64,000 nucleotides of DNA from an uncultured Gammaproteobacteria bacterium (GCA_903862645.1 CAIOZF010000235.1:55599-119598), one strand, 5' to 3'. Counted from the stretch's first letter, positions 1-10,451 are shown. Notes: generated from the sequence alone by a model not told the origin. Program-made: numbers and translations.

Positions 1-663
1 GGCGGACTTCTAACTCATCTGCTTGATGATGGGGTGACGCTGGTGACGACATCGAATGTAGAGCCGGATTTTCTCTATGAGAATGGACTGCAGCGGGAAC
101 GATTTCTGCCTGCCATCGCCCTGCTGAAACGCTACACAGACGTCGTTGAGCTGGGTGGTGGGGTTGACTATCGCCTGCGCAGCCTCCAGCAGGCCAGCAT
201 TTACTACAGCCCACTGGGTGCCGAGGCTGACCGGGAGCTGGCGGCCAGCTTTCGACGGCTGGTGACGGAACACGCTGAGCTGCATTCGGGTGAAATTATT
301 GCAGTGTTGCGGAGACCAATATTGTCGCGCCGGTGTGCAGAGGATGTGGTCTGGTTCGACTTCGCAGAGTTGTGCGGGGGCCCTCGAAGCGCCTACGACT
401 ACATTGAATTGGGCAAGGTTTACCACACGGTTCTGCTTAGCAATGTCCCGCAATTGAAAGCGGAGAATGACGATATGGCACGGCGTTTTGTGAGCATGGT
501 CGATGAGTTCTATGACCGAAATGTAAAGCTGATCATATCTGCTGAGGTACCGCTATTACAGTTATACGATGGGAGTGCCTTGGCATTCGTGTTTGAAAGA
601 ACCAGTAGCCGACTCCTGGAAATGCAATCCCGCGACTACCTTGCCCGCGAGCACAAGGCTTGA
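1..663 (+). CDS. zapE: ZapE/AFG1-family ATPase, C-terminal part (5' cut by window)
   Basis: The frame is open from base 1 to a stop at 661-663, so the gene begins before the window and the GTG at 34 in the ORF track is not its start. About 220 residues are visible. They match the C-terminal half of ZapE, a P-loop ATPase that in E. coli joins the Z-ring during late division or stress: a strand and sensor region reading TTSNVEPDFLYENGLQR, the helical lid, and the typical end with ISAEVPL and FERTSSRLLEMQSRDYL. The Walker A and B motifs lie upstream of the window. It sits just before rplM-rpsI on the same strand, a common gammaproteobacterial arrangement. The identification is by family resemblance. 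Confidence 0.88.
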   Translation, partial: GGLLTHLLDDGVTLVTTSNVEPDFLYENGLQRERFLPAIALLKRYTDVVELGGGVDYRLRSLQQASIYYSPLGAEADRELAASFRRLVTEHAELHSGEIIAVLRRPILSRRCAEDVVWFDFAELCGGPRSAYDYIELGKVYHTVLLSNVPQLKAENDDMARRFVSMVDEFYDRNVKLIISAEVPLLQLYDGSALAFVFERTSSRLLEMQSRDYLAREHKA

Positions 664-736
664 TTGCTATAGAGTCTGCTGGCTGTGGATGCGGTTTGTG
701 GCACAGGGCTTTGCTATGTTTTTGGCTATTTAGTGC

Positions 737-765
737 TTGAACAATTGAAGTTGCTTCGGTAGTAT
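737..765 (+). promoter_or_regulatory. Predicted sigma-70 promoter of rplM-rpsI
   Basis: TTGAAC (737-742) and TAGTAT (760-765) are separated by 17 bp and lie 40 bp upstream of the rplM start. The spacing is ideal and both hexamers are close to consensus. It would drive the two ribosomal protein genes independently of zapE. Prediction only. Confidence 0.55.
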
Positions 766-804
766 TCGCGCTCCTTGAAGACAATGCTCCTTTGGTGAAA
801 GTAA

Positions 805-1233
805 ATGAAGACCTTTATTGCGAAACCGCAGAATGTTGAACACAACTGGCTGTTGCTGGATGCCGAAGGGCTGACTCTGGGCCGCATGGCCGCTGAGATA
901 GCCAGCCGTCTGCGCGGGAAGCACAAGCCAGAGTACACCCCTCACGTTGACACCGGCGATTACATTGTCGTGATCAACGCTGAGAAAGTGACCGTTACCG
1001 GCAAGAAGGAAAAAGACAAGATTTATCATTCCCACTCTGCATTCCCGGGTGGCTTGAAGACAATCGCTTTTGGCAAGCTGATCGACAGAGCGCCCGAGCG
1101 CGTACTTAAGCTGGCGGTTAAGGGTATGTTGCCGCGTACTCCTCTTGGCAGAGCGATGTTTAAGAAACTGAAAGTGTATGCGGGTACAGAGCATCCCCAC
1201 ACTGCACAACAACCGCAAACGCTGACACTGTAA
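805..1233 (+). CDS. rplM: 50S ribosomal protein L13
   Basis: L13 is an early-assembly protein of the large ribosomal subunit that binds 23S rRNA. The 142-residue product has the same length as E. coli L13 and shows its landmarks: an N-terminal MKTF, the stretch [11 protein letters not shown], the [13 protein letters not shown] strand, the GLK turn and the [21 protein letters not shown] segment. ATG at 805 follows a GGTGAAAG ribosome site. The stop is 19 bp before rpsI, the usual L13-S9 operon. In E. coli L13 represses its own operon by translational control; I see no specific leader structure that would prove the same here. Confidence 0.98.
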   Translation: MKTFIAKPQNVEHNWLLLDAEGLTLGRMAAEIASRLRGKHKPEYTPHVDTGDYIVVINAEKVTVTGKKEKDKIYHSHSAFPGGLKTIAFGKLIDRAPERVLKLAVKGMLPRTPLGRAMFKKLKVYAGTEHPHTAQQPQTLTL

Positions 1234-1252
1234 AGAGGTTCACTGAATAGCT

Positions 1253-1645
1253 ATGTCTACGACACAATATTACGGCACGGGTCGACGCAAAACAGCTACT
1301 GCCCGAGTGTTCCTGACTAAAGGGACTGGCACCATTTCCATCAACAAGCGCACCCTTGATCACTTCTTTGGTCGTGAAGTGGCCCGAATGGTTGTGCTTC
1401 AGCCGCTTGAGCTGGTTGATCTGAAAGACAAATTCGATGTAACCGTAACTGTTAAAGGTGGCGGTTCATTTGGCCAGGCTGGCGCCATTCGTCACGGTAT
1501 CACCCGTGCTCTGATGGAATACGACGGTGAACTTCGTCCTACACTGCGTAAGGCGGGTTTTGTGACTCGTGATGCGCGTGCGGTGGAAAGAAAGAAAGTG
1601 GGTCTGCGCAAGGCGCGCAAGAAGCCACAGTTCTCCAAGCGCTAA
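1253..1645 (+). CDS. rpsI: 30S ribosomal protein S9
   Basis: S9 is a small-subunit protein whose C-terminal tail reaches the P-site tRNA. The 130-residue product has the family length, the start [15 protein letters not shown], the glycine-rich [15 protein letters not shown] segment and the basic tail that ends in KKPQFSKR, with the conserved final lysine-arginine. It is the second gene of the rplM-rpsI operon, and a rho-independent terminator about 80 bp downstream closes the unit. Confidence 0.98.
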   Translation: MSTTQYYGTGRRKTATARVFLTKGTGTISINKRTLDHFFGREVARMVVLQPLELVDLKDKFDVTVTVKGGGSFGQAGAIRHGITRALMEYDGELRPTLRKAGFVTRDARAVERKKVGLRKARKKPQFSKR

Positions 1646-1721
1646 TATCGCTGCCTGCTCATGTGGTGAAGATAAAAGCGGTGGTGCTGCAAGGGCTGCC
1701 ACTGCTGTTAAACAAATTTAT

Positions 1722-1760
1722 AAAAGCGCTTTTGCCAATCTGGTGAGGCGCTTTTTTTTT
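1722..1760 (+). terminator. Rho-independent terminator after rpsI
   Basis: AAAAGCGC (1722-1729) pairs with GCGCTTTT (1748-1755) and is followed directly by a run of T. It closes the rplM-rpsI operon and separates it from the bc1 operon. Confidence 0.8.
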
Positions 1761-1983
1761 GGAAAAAAATAAAAATTTTCCACCTGAATCAATCTGTTGC
1801 CCGTATATTTAGAGGGCTTATGCTTGAAAAAAAGAGAGAACTTCACTACCATTCGCGACATTTGTGAGACCGCTGCATGTCGAGGGGCCAAGGGCTTCTT
1901 GTTTCTAATTTTCTAATCTGGATTCTCTCCTCGTTATGCCCGGAGAGAGTTCTTAACATTGCCAATGCTCAGGAGATAATACG
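1761..1983. other. Intergenic leader before petA, no gene seen
   Basis: Together with the 3' flank of rpsI, this leaves about 338 bp without a gene. It is AT-rich at first and must hold the bc1 operon promoter, but I cannot choose one convincingly. The only clear signal is the ribosome site CAGGAG at about 1970-1975, ahead of the GTG start of petA. Confidence 0.5.
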
Positions 1984-2583
1984 GTGAGTGAAGACGGTAC
2001 TGATTCTGGCCGCAGACGATTTTTATTGGGGTCGACCTCGGTTGTAGGGGTTGCCGGAGTGGTGGGGGCCTTAGTGCCTTTTGTCGGATCGTGGAATCCG
2101 AGTGCCAAGGCGCGGGCTGCTGGTGCTGCTGTCAGGATTGACATCAGTCAGGTTGAGGAGGGCGCCATTATGGGGCCGATCCCTGCTTGGCGCGGCAGAC
2201 CGATTTTCATTGTCAGGAGAACAGCTGAGGCGCTGGCAGCACTGCCAGAAGGAGCTGATCGGCTTCAGGATCCAGACTCCACCCAGCCGGAACAGCCAGA
2301 GTACGCAACGAATCTTCACCGCTCACGTGAGCCGGAAGTATTGGTTCTGGTTGGTCTGTGTCCGCATCTTTTCTGTTCACCCACTCCTCATATCGAGTTG
2401 CGTGCTGAGCCGTTCGACGAAAACTGGAAGGGCGGATTTTTCTGTCCTTGTCACGGTTCACGCTTCGATCTGGCTGGCAGGGTTTATCAGGGCTCTCCTG
2501 CTTCACGGAATATGCAAGTGCCGCCCTATTATTACGAGTCAGAGTCAGTCCTTGTAATTGGTGAAGATGGGGTAAATGCATAA
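1984..2583 (+). CDS. petA: Ubiquinol-cytochrome c reductase Rieske iron-sulfur subunit
   Basis: This is the [2Fe-2S] subunit of the bc1 complex; it passes an electron from ubiquinol to cytochrome c1 on the periplasmic face. The 199-residue product starts with GTG behind CAGGAG. It has a Tat-type N-terminus (RRRFLLG at residues 10-16) followed by a membrane anchor to about residue 36. The cluster boxes are C126-P-H128-L-F-C131 and C154-P-C-H157-GS. All four ligands and both disulfide cysteines are present, but the first box is normally CTHLGC, so Thr is replaced by Pro and Gly by Phe. The codons TGT CCG CAT CTT TTC TGT are unambiguous in the sequence given. The stop overlaps the next start (TAATG). 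Confidence 0.95.
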   Translation: MSEDGTDSGRRRFLLGSTSVVGVAGVVGALVPFVGSWNPSAKARAAGAAVRIDISQVEEGAIMGPIPAWRGRPIFIVRRTAEALAALPEGADRLQDPDSTQPEQPEYATNLHRSREPEVLVLVGLCPHLFCSPTPHIELRAEPFDENWKGGFFCPCHGSRFDLAGRVYQGSPASRNMQVPPYYYESESVLVIGEDGVNA

Positions 2584-4589
2584 TGAGCGCATCGAATAAG
2601 CCTGGTTTGATAGTGTCCGCACTGGTTGGTCTCAGAGACTGGACCAACGAGCGCCTTGCAATTGTGCCTGCGTGGGAACAGCACATGAGCAAGTACTATG
2701 CGCCGAAAAACTTCAACGTCTGGTATTTCTTCGGAGTCCTGTCACTGGTGGTGCTGGTAATGCAGTTGCTGACCGGTGTTTGGCTCACCATGAGTTACAC
2801 CAATAGCGCAGAGGCAGCGTTTGCTTCTGTCGAATACATTATGCGTGACGTGGAATGGGGTTGGTTATTGCGATATCTGCACTCCACCGGCGCCTCAGCG
2901 TTCTTCATTGTCGTGTATTTGCACATGTTCCGTGGCCTGATGTACGGCTCCTACAAGAAGCCGAGGGAGCTGGTCTGGGTCTTCGGTATGGCCATTTATC
3001 TGGTGCTTGTCATCGAAGGCTTCATGGGCTACGTGCTGCCGTGGGGTCAGATGTCCTACTGGGGTGCGAACGTAATCGTATCACTGGTCGGTGCGATCCC
3101 TGTGATAGGTGAAGATCTGTTGGTATGGGTGCGCGGTGACTACCTGATCTCCGGTGCCACGTTGAACCGTTTCTTCGCGCTGCATGTCGTTGCTCTACCG
3201 ATCGTACTGCTGGCTCTGGTTGTGTTGCACATCTTGGCGCTGCACGAAGTAGGCTCCAATAACCCGGACGGTATCGATATCAAGAAGAACAAGGGCCCGG
3301 ACGGTATTCCTCTAGATGGTATTCCATTCCATCCCTACTACACGGTGCATGATCTGGTCGGTGTCACGGTATTCTTTTTTGTGTTCTGCTTTGTTGTGTT
3401 CTTCGTGCCTGAAATGGGCGGCTATTTCCTTGAGCACGCCAACTTCCAGGAAGCAAATCCGCTACTGACTCCTGAGCACGTGCCTCCAGTCTGGTACTAC
3501 ACTCCTTTTTACTCCATGCTGCGCGCCGTGACGGTGCCATTGTTCGGCATTGATGCGAAGTTCTGGGGTCTGATCGTAATGTTCGGTGCCATCGCTATCC
3601 TGTTCGTGTTGCCTTGGCTTGACCGCAGTCCGGTGAGATCAATGCGTTACAAAGGCTGGGGAAGCAGAATAGGACTGCTCGCATTCATCGTGAGCTTCCT
3701 GATTTTGGGTGTACTGGGCACGATGTCGGTCAGCCCCGCGCGTACAGCGCTGGCGCAGATTATGACGGTCGTCTACTTCGGTTTCTTTTTCCTGATGCCA
3801 TGGTTCACAGCGAAGGAAAAGACTCTACCTGAGCCTTCTCGTGTTACCGGCCGCTGGATCACCTGGAAGCAAATGATCATTACTCTGGCGCTGCTGGCTG
3901 CGCTGGTGGTACTGCCTCTGAAGGCGGTCGGTGCGGAAGCCAACGTCGAGCTTGATCACGTGGAATTGGACGTGACCAATCAGGAGTCTCTGCAGACCGG
4001 TTTCAAGTACTACATGAGCTACTGTGCCGGTTGTCACTCGTTGCAGTACGCCCGTTATGAGCGCACTGCCAACGACCTTGGCATCCCCATAGATTTGGTG
4101 TTGGATAACATCATATTCAATGATCACCAGATTGGTGACCTGATGGAGAACTCCATGTCGGTCGATAACGCCAAGAACTGGTTCGGTGCGTCGCCGCCAG
4201 ATCTGACGTTGATTGCTCGAGTGCGCAGCCCTGATTGGTTGTACACCTATCTGCGTTCGTTCTATGCCGACTCTTCTCGTCCCTGGGGAGTCAACAACTC
4301 CGTGTTCCCGAATGTCGGTATGCCGAACGTGATGCATGAACTGCAAGGGGATGTTGTTTGTCAGGGTGAAGCCGGACACTGCGAGCTGGAGAATGTCGCA
4401 GGCACTGGTTCGATGACCCCGGAAGAGTTCGATTCGACCGTCGCTGATATGGTGAACTTCCTGTACTACATTGGCGAGCCAATGCGTGCAGAGCGTCAGA
4501 ACATGGGCTTTTACGTCCTTGGATTTCTGGCGATTCTGTTTGTGTTCGCGACCTTGCTGAATCGTGAGTATTGGAAAAAGATTCATTAA
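2583..4589 (+). CDS. Fused cytochrome b / cytochrome c1 of the bc1 complex
   Basis: One uninterrupted 668-residue frame carries two subunits that are normally separate in gammaproteobacteria (petB and petC). Residues 1-415 are cytochrome b: multiple membrane helices, heme ligand pairs H100/H201 and H114/H216, and the Qo-site sequence PPVWYYTPFY in place of mitochondrial PEWY. Residues 430-451 form a hydrophobic segment ending LKAVGA, which resembles the signal peptide of c1. Residues 452-640 are cytochrome c1, with heme motif C481-AGC-H485 and probable axial Met580 in NVGMPNVM, followed by a C-terminal anchor helix (641-660). The fusion resembles Bradyrhizobium fbcH, whose polyprotein is cut by signal peptidase; I infer the same cut near residue 451. 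It is co-translated with petA. Confidence 0.93.
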   Translation: MSASNKPGLIVSALVGLRDWTNERLAIVPAWEQHMSKYYAPKNFNVWYFFGVLSLVVLVMQLLTGVWLTMSYTNSAEAAFASVEYIMRDVEWGWLLRYLHSTGASAFFIVVYLHMFRGLMYGSYKKPRELVWVFGMAIYLVLVIEGFMGYVLPWGQMSYWGANVIVSLVGAIPVIGEDLLVWVRGDYLISGATLNRFFALHVVALPIVLLALVVLHILALHEVGSNNPDGIDIKKNKGPDGIPLDGIPFHPYYTVHDLVGVTVFFFVFCFVVFFVPEMGGYFLEHANFQEANPLLTPEHVPPVWYYTPFYSMLRAVTVPLFGIDAKFWGLIVMFGAIAILFVLPWLDRSPVRSMRYKGWGSRIGLLAFIVSFLILGVLGTMSVSPARTALAQIMTVVYFGFFFLMPWFTAKEKTLPEPSRVTGRWITWKQMIITLALLAALVVLPLKAVGAEANVELDHVELDVTNQESLQTGFKYYMSYCAGCHSLQYARYERTANDLGIPIDLVLDNIIFNDHQIGDLMENSMSVDNAKNWFGASPPDLTLIARVRSPDWLYTYLRSFYADSSRPWGVNNSVFPNVGMPNVMHELQGDVVCQGEAGHCELENVAGTGSMTPEEFDSTVADMVNFLYYIGEPMRAERQNMGFYVLGFLAILFVFATLLNREYWKKIH

Positions 4590-4636
4590 TCAGCGATTGA
4601 TGAAAGTCAGCAAATCCGAAAATTGAGGTTGAGAGT

Positions 4637-5269
4637 ATGGGTGTGGTCGCAAAACGTTCTTCAATGACGTTCTATTCCGATGGTGCTAGTCAGTACAGTC
4701 ATCGTGTGAGAATAGTGTTGGCCGAGAAGGGAGTAACGGTCGAGACTATCGACGTTGATCCGGACAGAAAGCCTGAGGACCTCGCGTCTCTCAACCCCTA
4801 CAACAGTCTGCCAACACTAGTTGATCGTGATCTTGTGCTCTATGAAGCCAACATCATGATGGAATACCTGGATGAGCGCTTTCCTCATCCGCCACTGTTT
4901 CCTGTATACCCAGTAGCCAGGGCACAGAGTCGTCTCTGGATGTTCCGCATTCAGCGCGACTGGTGTGCTCTGGTCGATTTCATCATGACGGGGAAAGGAA
5001 CTCCGGCAGAGCTGGACAAGGCGCGCAAGGAGCTGAAGGAGAGCCTGACGTCGATTGCACCGATCTTCTCCGAAAAACCCTATTTTATGAGTGACGAATT
5101 CACTATCGTGGATTGTTGCGTGACGCCTATTCTCTGGCGTCTGCCCGCAATGGGTATCGAGCTCTCCGATTCGAAGGCCCTGCAGCCCTTGCTGGAGTAT
5201 CGTGCGCGCTTGTTCACGCGTGATTCCGTGCGAGCTAGTCTGTCGGAACAGGAAAGGGAGATGGTTTGA
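4637..5269 (+). CDS. sspA: Stringent starvation protein A
   Basis: SspA is a glutathione S-transferase-fold protein that binds RNA polymerase holoenzyme and tunes transcription in starvation and acid stress. The 210-residue product has the thioredoxin-like N-domain ([21 protein letters not shown]), the cis-proline region [15 protein letters not shown], the partner motif [15 protein letters not shown], and the all-helical C-domain. The catalytic GST residue is not expected in SspA. ATG at 4637 follows GAGGTTGAG. It lies between the bc1 operon and sspB, as in many gammaproteobacteria and betaproteobacteria. Confidence 0.95.
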   Translation: MGVVAKRSSMTFYSDGASQYSHRVRIVLAEKGVTVETIDVDPDRKPEDLASLNPYNSLPTLVDRDLVLYEANIMMEYLDERFPHPPLFPVYPVARAQSRLWMFRIQRDWCALVDFIMTGKGTPAELDKARKELKESLTSIAPIFSEKPYFMSDEFTIVDCCVTPILWRLPAMGIELSDSKALQPLLEYRARLFTRDSVRASLSEQEREMV

Positions 5270-5320
5270 CGGTATCAAGGTGCAGTGTCCCGCAGGTGAT
5301 AGTCCTAATTGGTACATAGC

Positions 5321-5743
5321 ATGACTATGACATCCAGCCGTCCTTACATTCTTCGGGCACTCTATGAGTGGATCGTGGAGAATGGCTGCACTCCCTACAT
5401 CCTTGTCAATGCCTTTGGTCCCGGTGTCAGGGTGCCACAAGAGCATGTCAAGGATGGACAAATTATCCTCAATATTTCGCCTTCTGCTGTTAATGGCTTG
5501 CGCATCATGGATGAAGCAATTGATTTCAGTGGCAGATTTGCAGGCATTCCGACGCCGGTCTATGTGCCAGTCGGCTCTGTAATGGGGATATATGCTCGCG
5601 AGAATGGACAGGGCATGGTCTTCGAGCCTGAGAAATCTCAGCCTCAGCCGCCCGTTCCTCCCGCGCCGCAGCCAGTTGGAAGTGCCGGGAAGTCTACTTC
5701 CAAAGAGACGACCAAACGCCCTACGCTGCGAGTCGTTAAATAG
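5321..5743 (+). CDS. sspB: ClpXP protease specificity-enhancing factor SspB
   Basis: SspB binds the ssrA tag on stalled-ribosome products and delivers them to ClpXP. The folded domain is clear: SRPYILRALYEWIVENG, then VNAFGPGVRVP, DGQIILNISPSAV and the IYARENGQGMVFEPE segment. A proline-rich flexible linker follows, and the tail PTLRVVK is the ClpX-docking peptide, nearly identical to the E. coli end. I place the start at ATG 5321 (MTMTSSRPY); the tracked TTG at 5309 would add four residues and cannot be excluded. The product is 140 residues. Confidence 0.95.
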   Translation: MTMTSSRPYILRALYEWIVENGCTPYILVNAFGPGVRVPQEHVKDGQIILNISPSAVNGLRIMDEAIDFSGRFAGIPTPVYVPVGSVMGIYARENGQGMVFEPEKSQPQPPVPPAPQPVGSAGKSTSKETTKRPTLRVVK

Positions 5744-5831
5744 CTCACTAGGCTTTCAATTGATGTGACCGTTTCAGGATCAATCGCCGCACTCTGGGCG
5801 ACAGATCCTCAGAGGGCCGGCTCTTCGGATG

Positions 5832-7018
<1,187 letters not shown>

Positions 7019-7119
7019 CTAGCCTGCTGAAACTGGCCGCCATTTTACTTTAATTTTCTGAACTGTACATGAATCAGCGAGCGAATTGGGCCGAAACCTC
7101 TAGAGCGCATCGGCTCACG

Positions 7120-7503
7120 CTAACCCAGCTCAAATGCTCCTTGAATCCAATCGAACTGAAGTGATTGATCGGAATCTCCGGGAGATATTCCCAGGATGTC
7201 AAAGCGGCAGGGAATGCGATTGGTCAGACGCAGAGCGCTCAGGTAGCATTGTGCGGTTTTCCATAGCTTGCGCTGTTTGCGGTAATTGACGCTCTCGACG
7301 GCGGAGCCAAAAGCGCTGGATCTGCGATAGCGTACCTCTACAAAAACCAACTCCCTGGTAGTGCGCATGATCAGATCAATCTCACCGAGTTTGCATTGAT
7401 AATTCATGCACACCAATTGCAGGCCTTGTTCTGCGAGATATTGTGCAGCCACTTTTTCCTGCTGTTCGCCAAAGGCACGCGGGCCCCTTGAGAAATTTGT
7501 CAT
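7120..7503 (-). CDS. yraN: UPF0102 family protein YraN
   Basis: The 127-residue product has the family pattern: an N-terminal G-x-x-AE-YL helix (QQEKVAAQYLAEQGL), then GEIDLIMRT and LVFVEVRYRRSSAFGSAVESV, which form the core of a restriction-endonuclease-like fold. The acidic E-D...E-x-R residues are all present. The biochemical role is not established. It lies 63 bp downstream of lpoA on the same strand and 113 bp before diaA, keeping the widely conserved lpoA-yraN neighbourhood. Confidence 0.93.
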   Translation of the reverse strand: MTNFSRGPRAFGEQQEKVAAQYLAEQGLQLVCMNYQCKLGEIDLIMRTTRELVFVEVRYRRSSAFGSAVESVNYRKQRKLWKTAQCYLSALRLTNRIPCRFDILGISPGDSDQSLQFDWIQGAFELG

Positions 7504-7566
7504 CAGTTCACATCCAATGTGAGGCCGAAGGGAAACTACTTTCTGAGTATAGCAGTCAGCTGAAAA

Positions 7567-9399
7567 TCAGCGTGGCAGGACGCTGGCGACACCGTTGACG
7601 ATGACGGCATTGCTGAGTTCGCGGCGGATACCGCCATCGGGTTTCATTGTCAGAACTCCTGTGGCACCACTGATGCGGGTATAAGGGAACCGGCGCAACT
7701 GTTCCAGGCGCAGATAGAGCCTGAAACTATCGACGCCCATGGCGCGCAGACGCTGTATCGGACCCGAGGCGGCAGCCCAGGTTGCAGTGGCGTTCTGCTT
7801 GAGAGGATCGCTATCGCTGAGTATCCAGGGAGCATCGTTGAAAACGATACCATTCAGGTCGCGGTTGGCGGTTGGACTGCTGCCAGCGTCAAAAATGGAC
7901 GGCATCGCGTAAACTGGAACATCCCCCGCGAAGTGGAACGACAAGGTTGGTTTGATCTGGCGACCTTCTGAGGGGTTTGCCAGCAGAAAGATGAAATCCA
8001 CATCCTGCCGTCTTCTTGGTACAAACTGAATGGTGCTGCGTGGGATCAGATTCCTGATTCTGGCGGCCCGCGCTTCACTGGCGTCGATACTGAAAAGTCT
8101 TTTCACCATCGGGGAATATTCACTTGCGCTTCCAAAAGTGTCGACGGAGACGATCTGGCCGCCCAGTGCTGTCCAGTAATTGATGAAGGTGTCCTGAATG
8201 CGCTGATAGTCTTCTCCTGTGGGCGTGAGTACCGCAGCGTTGCGATGACCTTCTTTCCAGGCGGTATCGGCTGCCTGCATGATCTCGTCCTCGGGAGCCA
8301 GCCCGAACTGGTAAAGACCTGCCGGAGCCCCGCCTCCCAGATCGCCATAGTTCAGGGCCAGGGTCGGGACGGGCATTGGATCGCTGGATCTCTGCATTCT
8401 GCGCACAGCGTCCTTAAGTAACGGCCCAATGATCATGTTGACGCCATCCGCCACGGCCTGGTCATAAAGCGCCATTACGTCAGTGCGGAAACTGCTGTCG
8501 TAAATATGGACCTGCGGGACGTCATGACCGTTGGAGATTGCGTCATAGTACGCGCTAAGAAAACCTTCGCTGATGGCTTTGCCGAGAGGCTCCTGAATGG
8601 GCAACACCAGGGCAATCTCGCGGGGGCGCTGTTCCCAGATGTCATAGATGATGCTCAAGCCATCCGGCAGACGCGCCGAAGCGCGATGTTGGTTCCAGGT
8701 ATTACGCCACTGATCAATGGCGCTCATCTGGGTCTGCAGGTTGTATTGATTGGAATTGACCAGTCGCAGTAGTTCGAGCCAGCCGCGCAGTTCATAAGAC
8801 TCAACATTGTTGCCTGCGCTGGTCAGCGCGCCAGTAGGGGCGTTGGAGAGCACTTCCCAGATTGCATTGTTGTTGGCTTGCAGTTCCTCGCCTTCAATCT
8901 GTGGCGAAAGCTCGATTCGCTCGCGCACAGCAGCGAAGTGTTGTCCTGATTTGAAGAGGCTGTCCGCGCGTAATTGCCGCAGCGTGATCTGCTGCTCCCG
9001 CGTGAGAGTGCTCAGCGGCACCAATGGTGTTGAGCTCAGTATTTCCAACGCGGCGGTTGATTCTCCTCGCAACTGGGCCAGCAAGGCGCGGGCGAAGGCC
9101 TGTCTGACCTGCAGTGGCTGGGGAAGCGTTGCTATCTGCACCGCCGAGAGTTGGCTTTCAGCTTCTTCCAATCTGCCAGCTTCAAACAGGAGGTCTACCG
9201 CATCCAGCAAATAGTCCTCTGCCTCCGGGGAGGGACTGCTGCGCGCCAATAGCAGAAGTGCATCAATTGGATTGTCGGGAACTGCCAGTGTCACTGCCTC
9301 TGCAGGCTCAACAGGCTCTAGTTGAGGTGCCGTGCCCGAACAGGCGGCCAGCAACAGAAGAAGGAATAGTGGCACTGCACGTTGCGCCAGAGACGTCAT
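7567..9399 (-). CDS. lpoA: Penicillin-binding protein activator LpoA (LppC family)
   Basis: LpoA is an outer-membrane lipoprotein that reaches across the periplasm and stimulates the transpeptidase PBP1A. I start it at ATG 9399, which gives a clean lipoprotein signal (MTSLAQRAVPLFLLLLLAAC) with Cys20; the ORF track adds 16 residues. The product is about 610 residues. The N-terminal region is a helical TPR-like domain rich in Leu and Ala, and the C-terminal half is a periplasmic-binding-protein fold (REIALVLPIQEPLGKAISEG, NMIIGPLLKDAV, VPTLALNYGD). No strong ribosome site favours one start. It lies divergent from rsmI, as in E. coli. Confidence 0.93.
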   Translation of the reverse strand: MTSLAQRAVPLFLLLLLAACSGTAPQLEPVEPAEAVTLAVPDNPIDALLLLARSSPSPEAEDYLLDAVDLLFEAGRLEEAESQLSAVQIATLPQPLQVRQAFARALLAQLRGESTAALEILSSTPLVPLSTLTREQQITLRQLRADSLFKSGQHFAAVRERIELSPQIEGEELQANNNAIWEVLSNAPTGALTSAGNNVESYELRGWLELLRLVNSNQYNLQTQMSAIDQWRNTWNQHRASARLPDGLSIIYDIWEQRPREIALVLPIQEPLGKAISEGFLSAYYDAISNGHDVPQVHIYDSSFRTDVMALYDQAVADGVNMIIGPLLKDAVRRMQRSSDPMPVPTLALNYGDLGGGAPAGLYQFGLAPEDEIMQAADTAWKEGHRNAAVLTPTGEDYQRIQDTFINYWTALGGQIVSVDTFGSASEYSPMVKRLFSIDASEARAARIRNLIPRSTIQFVPRRRQDVDFIFLLANPSEGRQIKPTLSFHFAGDVPVYAMPSIFDAGSSPTANRDLNGIVFNDAPWILSDSDPLKQNATATWAAASGPIQRLRAMGVDSFRLYLRLEQLRRFPYTRISGATGVLTMKPDGGIRRELSNAVIVNGVASVLPR

Positions 9400-9590
9400 G
9401 CAAGGTCTTCGAGGTGAGCGTTTGAGCAACATTGGCTGGCATGACATGGCGACGTAATCGGGCTGAGAAGCTTATTACAGATACCTAATGTGAGCAACAC
9501 GGCCACTGGCATGCGCCTGATCTGGCGGATGTGTATACTGCCCGCTCACTTGCATTGCCTCGATCAGTCTCATCAGGAGTCTCCAAAACC

Positions 9591-10451
9591 ATGTCGGAAA
9601 ATAGCCAGTCCAAGGCGTCGCTTTATATCGTCGCTACCCCAATCGGGAATCTGGCCGACATGACGGGTCGAGCGATCGAGATTCTCAAGTCGGTGGATCT
9701 AATCGCTGCCGAAGATACCCGCCATAGCGGCCGTCTGCTGCAGCATTTCGGCATCGGCACAAGAATGATGTCGTATCACGACTTCAGCGAGGATTACCGG
9801 GTCGATAGTCTGCTGGAGAAATTGTCGAGCGGCCTGTCGGTGGCGCTGATTTCCGATGCAGGTACACCCTTGATTTCAGACCCAGGTTATCGTCTGGTAG
9901 TGCGAGCCCGTGCAGCAGGAATCACAGTAGTGCCTGTACCCGGCGTGTGTGCATTGACCACTGCACTGAGCGTGGCCGGCCTGCCCAGCGATCGTTTCGC
10001 ATTTGAGGGGTTTGTATCCTCCAAACGCGCGGCCAGAGTCAAGCAGTTTGAAGAATGGTTGCCGGAGGCCAGGACCATGATTTTCTATGAGTCTCCGCAT
10101 CGCATTCTGGAGTGTGTGGAAGATATGCTGACTGTCTTCGGCCCTGATCGTCATGTCGTGCTGTGTCGCGAGCTGACCAAGACTTTCGAGACCATTCATG
10201 GTGATAATCTTGGTGACCTGCTGCCCTGGATGCAAAATGACAGCAATCAGCAGCGTGGTGAGTTTGTTGTCTTGATCAAGGGGGCAGAAGCACCAAAAAG
10301 TGAGGAAGTGGATGCCGAAGCATTGCGCGTTCTGGCAATACTTCTGGAAGATTTATCGGTGAAACAAGCGGCCTCATTGGCCGCCCGTATCACTGGAGTT
10401 AAGAAGAATCTGCTCTATCAAAGAGCCCTGCAGGGCGTTATGGCTTCCTGA
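9591..10451 (+). CDS. rsmI: 16S rRNA (cytidine1402-2'-O)-methyltransferase
   Basis: RsmI methylates the 2'-O of C1402 in the decoding centre of 16S rRNA. I start it at ATG 9591 behind AGGAG, 60 bp inside the tracked ORF, giving 286 residues. Landmarks are LYIVATPIGNLADMT, the AEDTRHSGRLL loop, the SDAGTPLISDPGYRLV motif, PVPGVCALTTALSVAGLP and the MIFYESPHRI segment of the tetrapyrrole-methylase-like fold. It is divergent from lpoA, and its last 14 bp overlap the end of convergent ydbL. Confidence 0.96.
   Translation: MSENSQSKASLYIVATPIGNLADMTGRAIEILKSVDLIAAEDTRHSGRLLQHFGIGTRMMSYHDFSEDYRVDSLLEKLSSGLSVALISDAGTPLISDPGYRLVVRARAAGITVVPVPGVCALTTALSVAGLPSDRFAFEGFVSSKRAARVKQFEEWLPEARTMIFYESPHRILECVEDMLTVFGPDRHVVLCRELTKTFETIHGDNLGDLLPWMQNDSNQQRGEFVVLIKGAEAPKSEEVDAEALRVLAILLEDLSVKQAASLAARITGVKKNLLYQRALQGVMAS

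Noticed and set aside
3480-3520. PVWY in place of PEWY in cytochrome b as an anomaly
   Set aside because: Variants of this Qo motif, including PVWY, are known in betaproteobacteria and gammaproteobacteria, so it fits the lineage.
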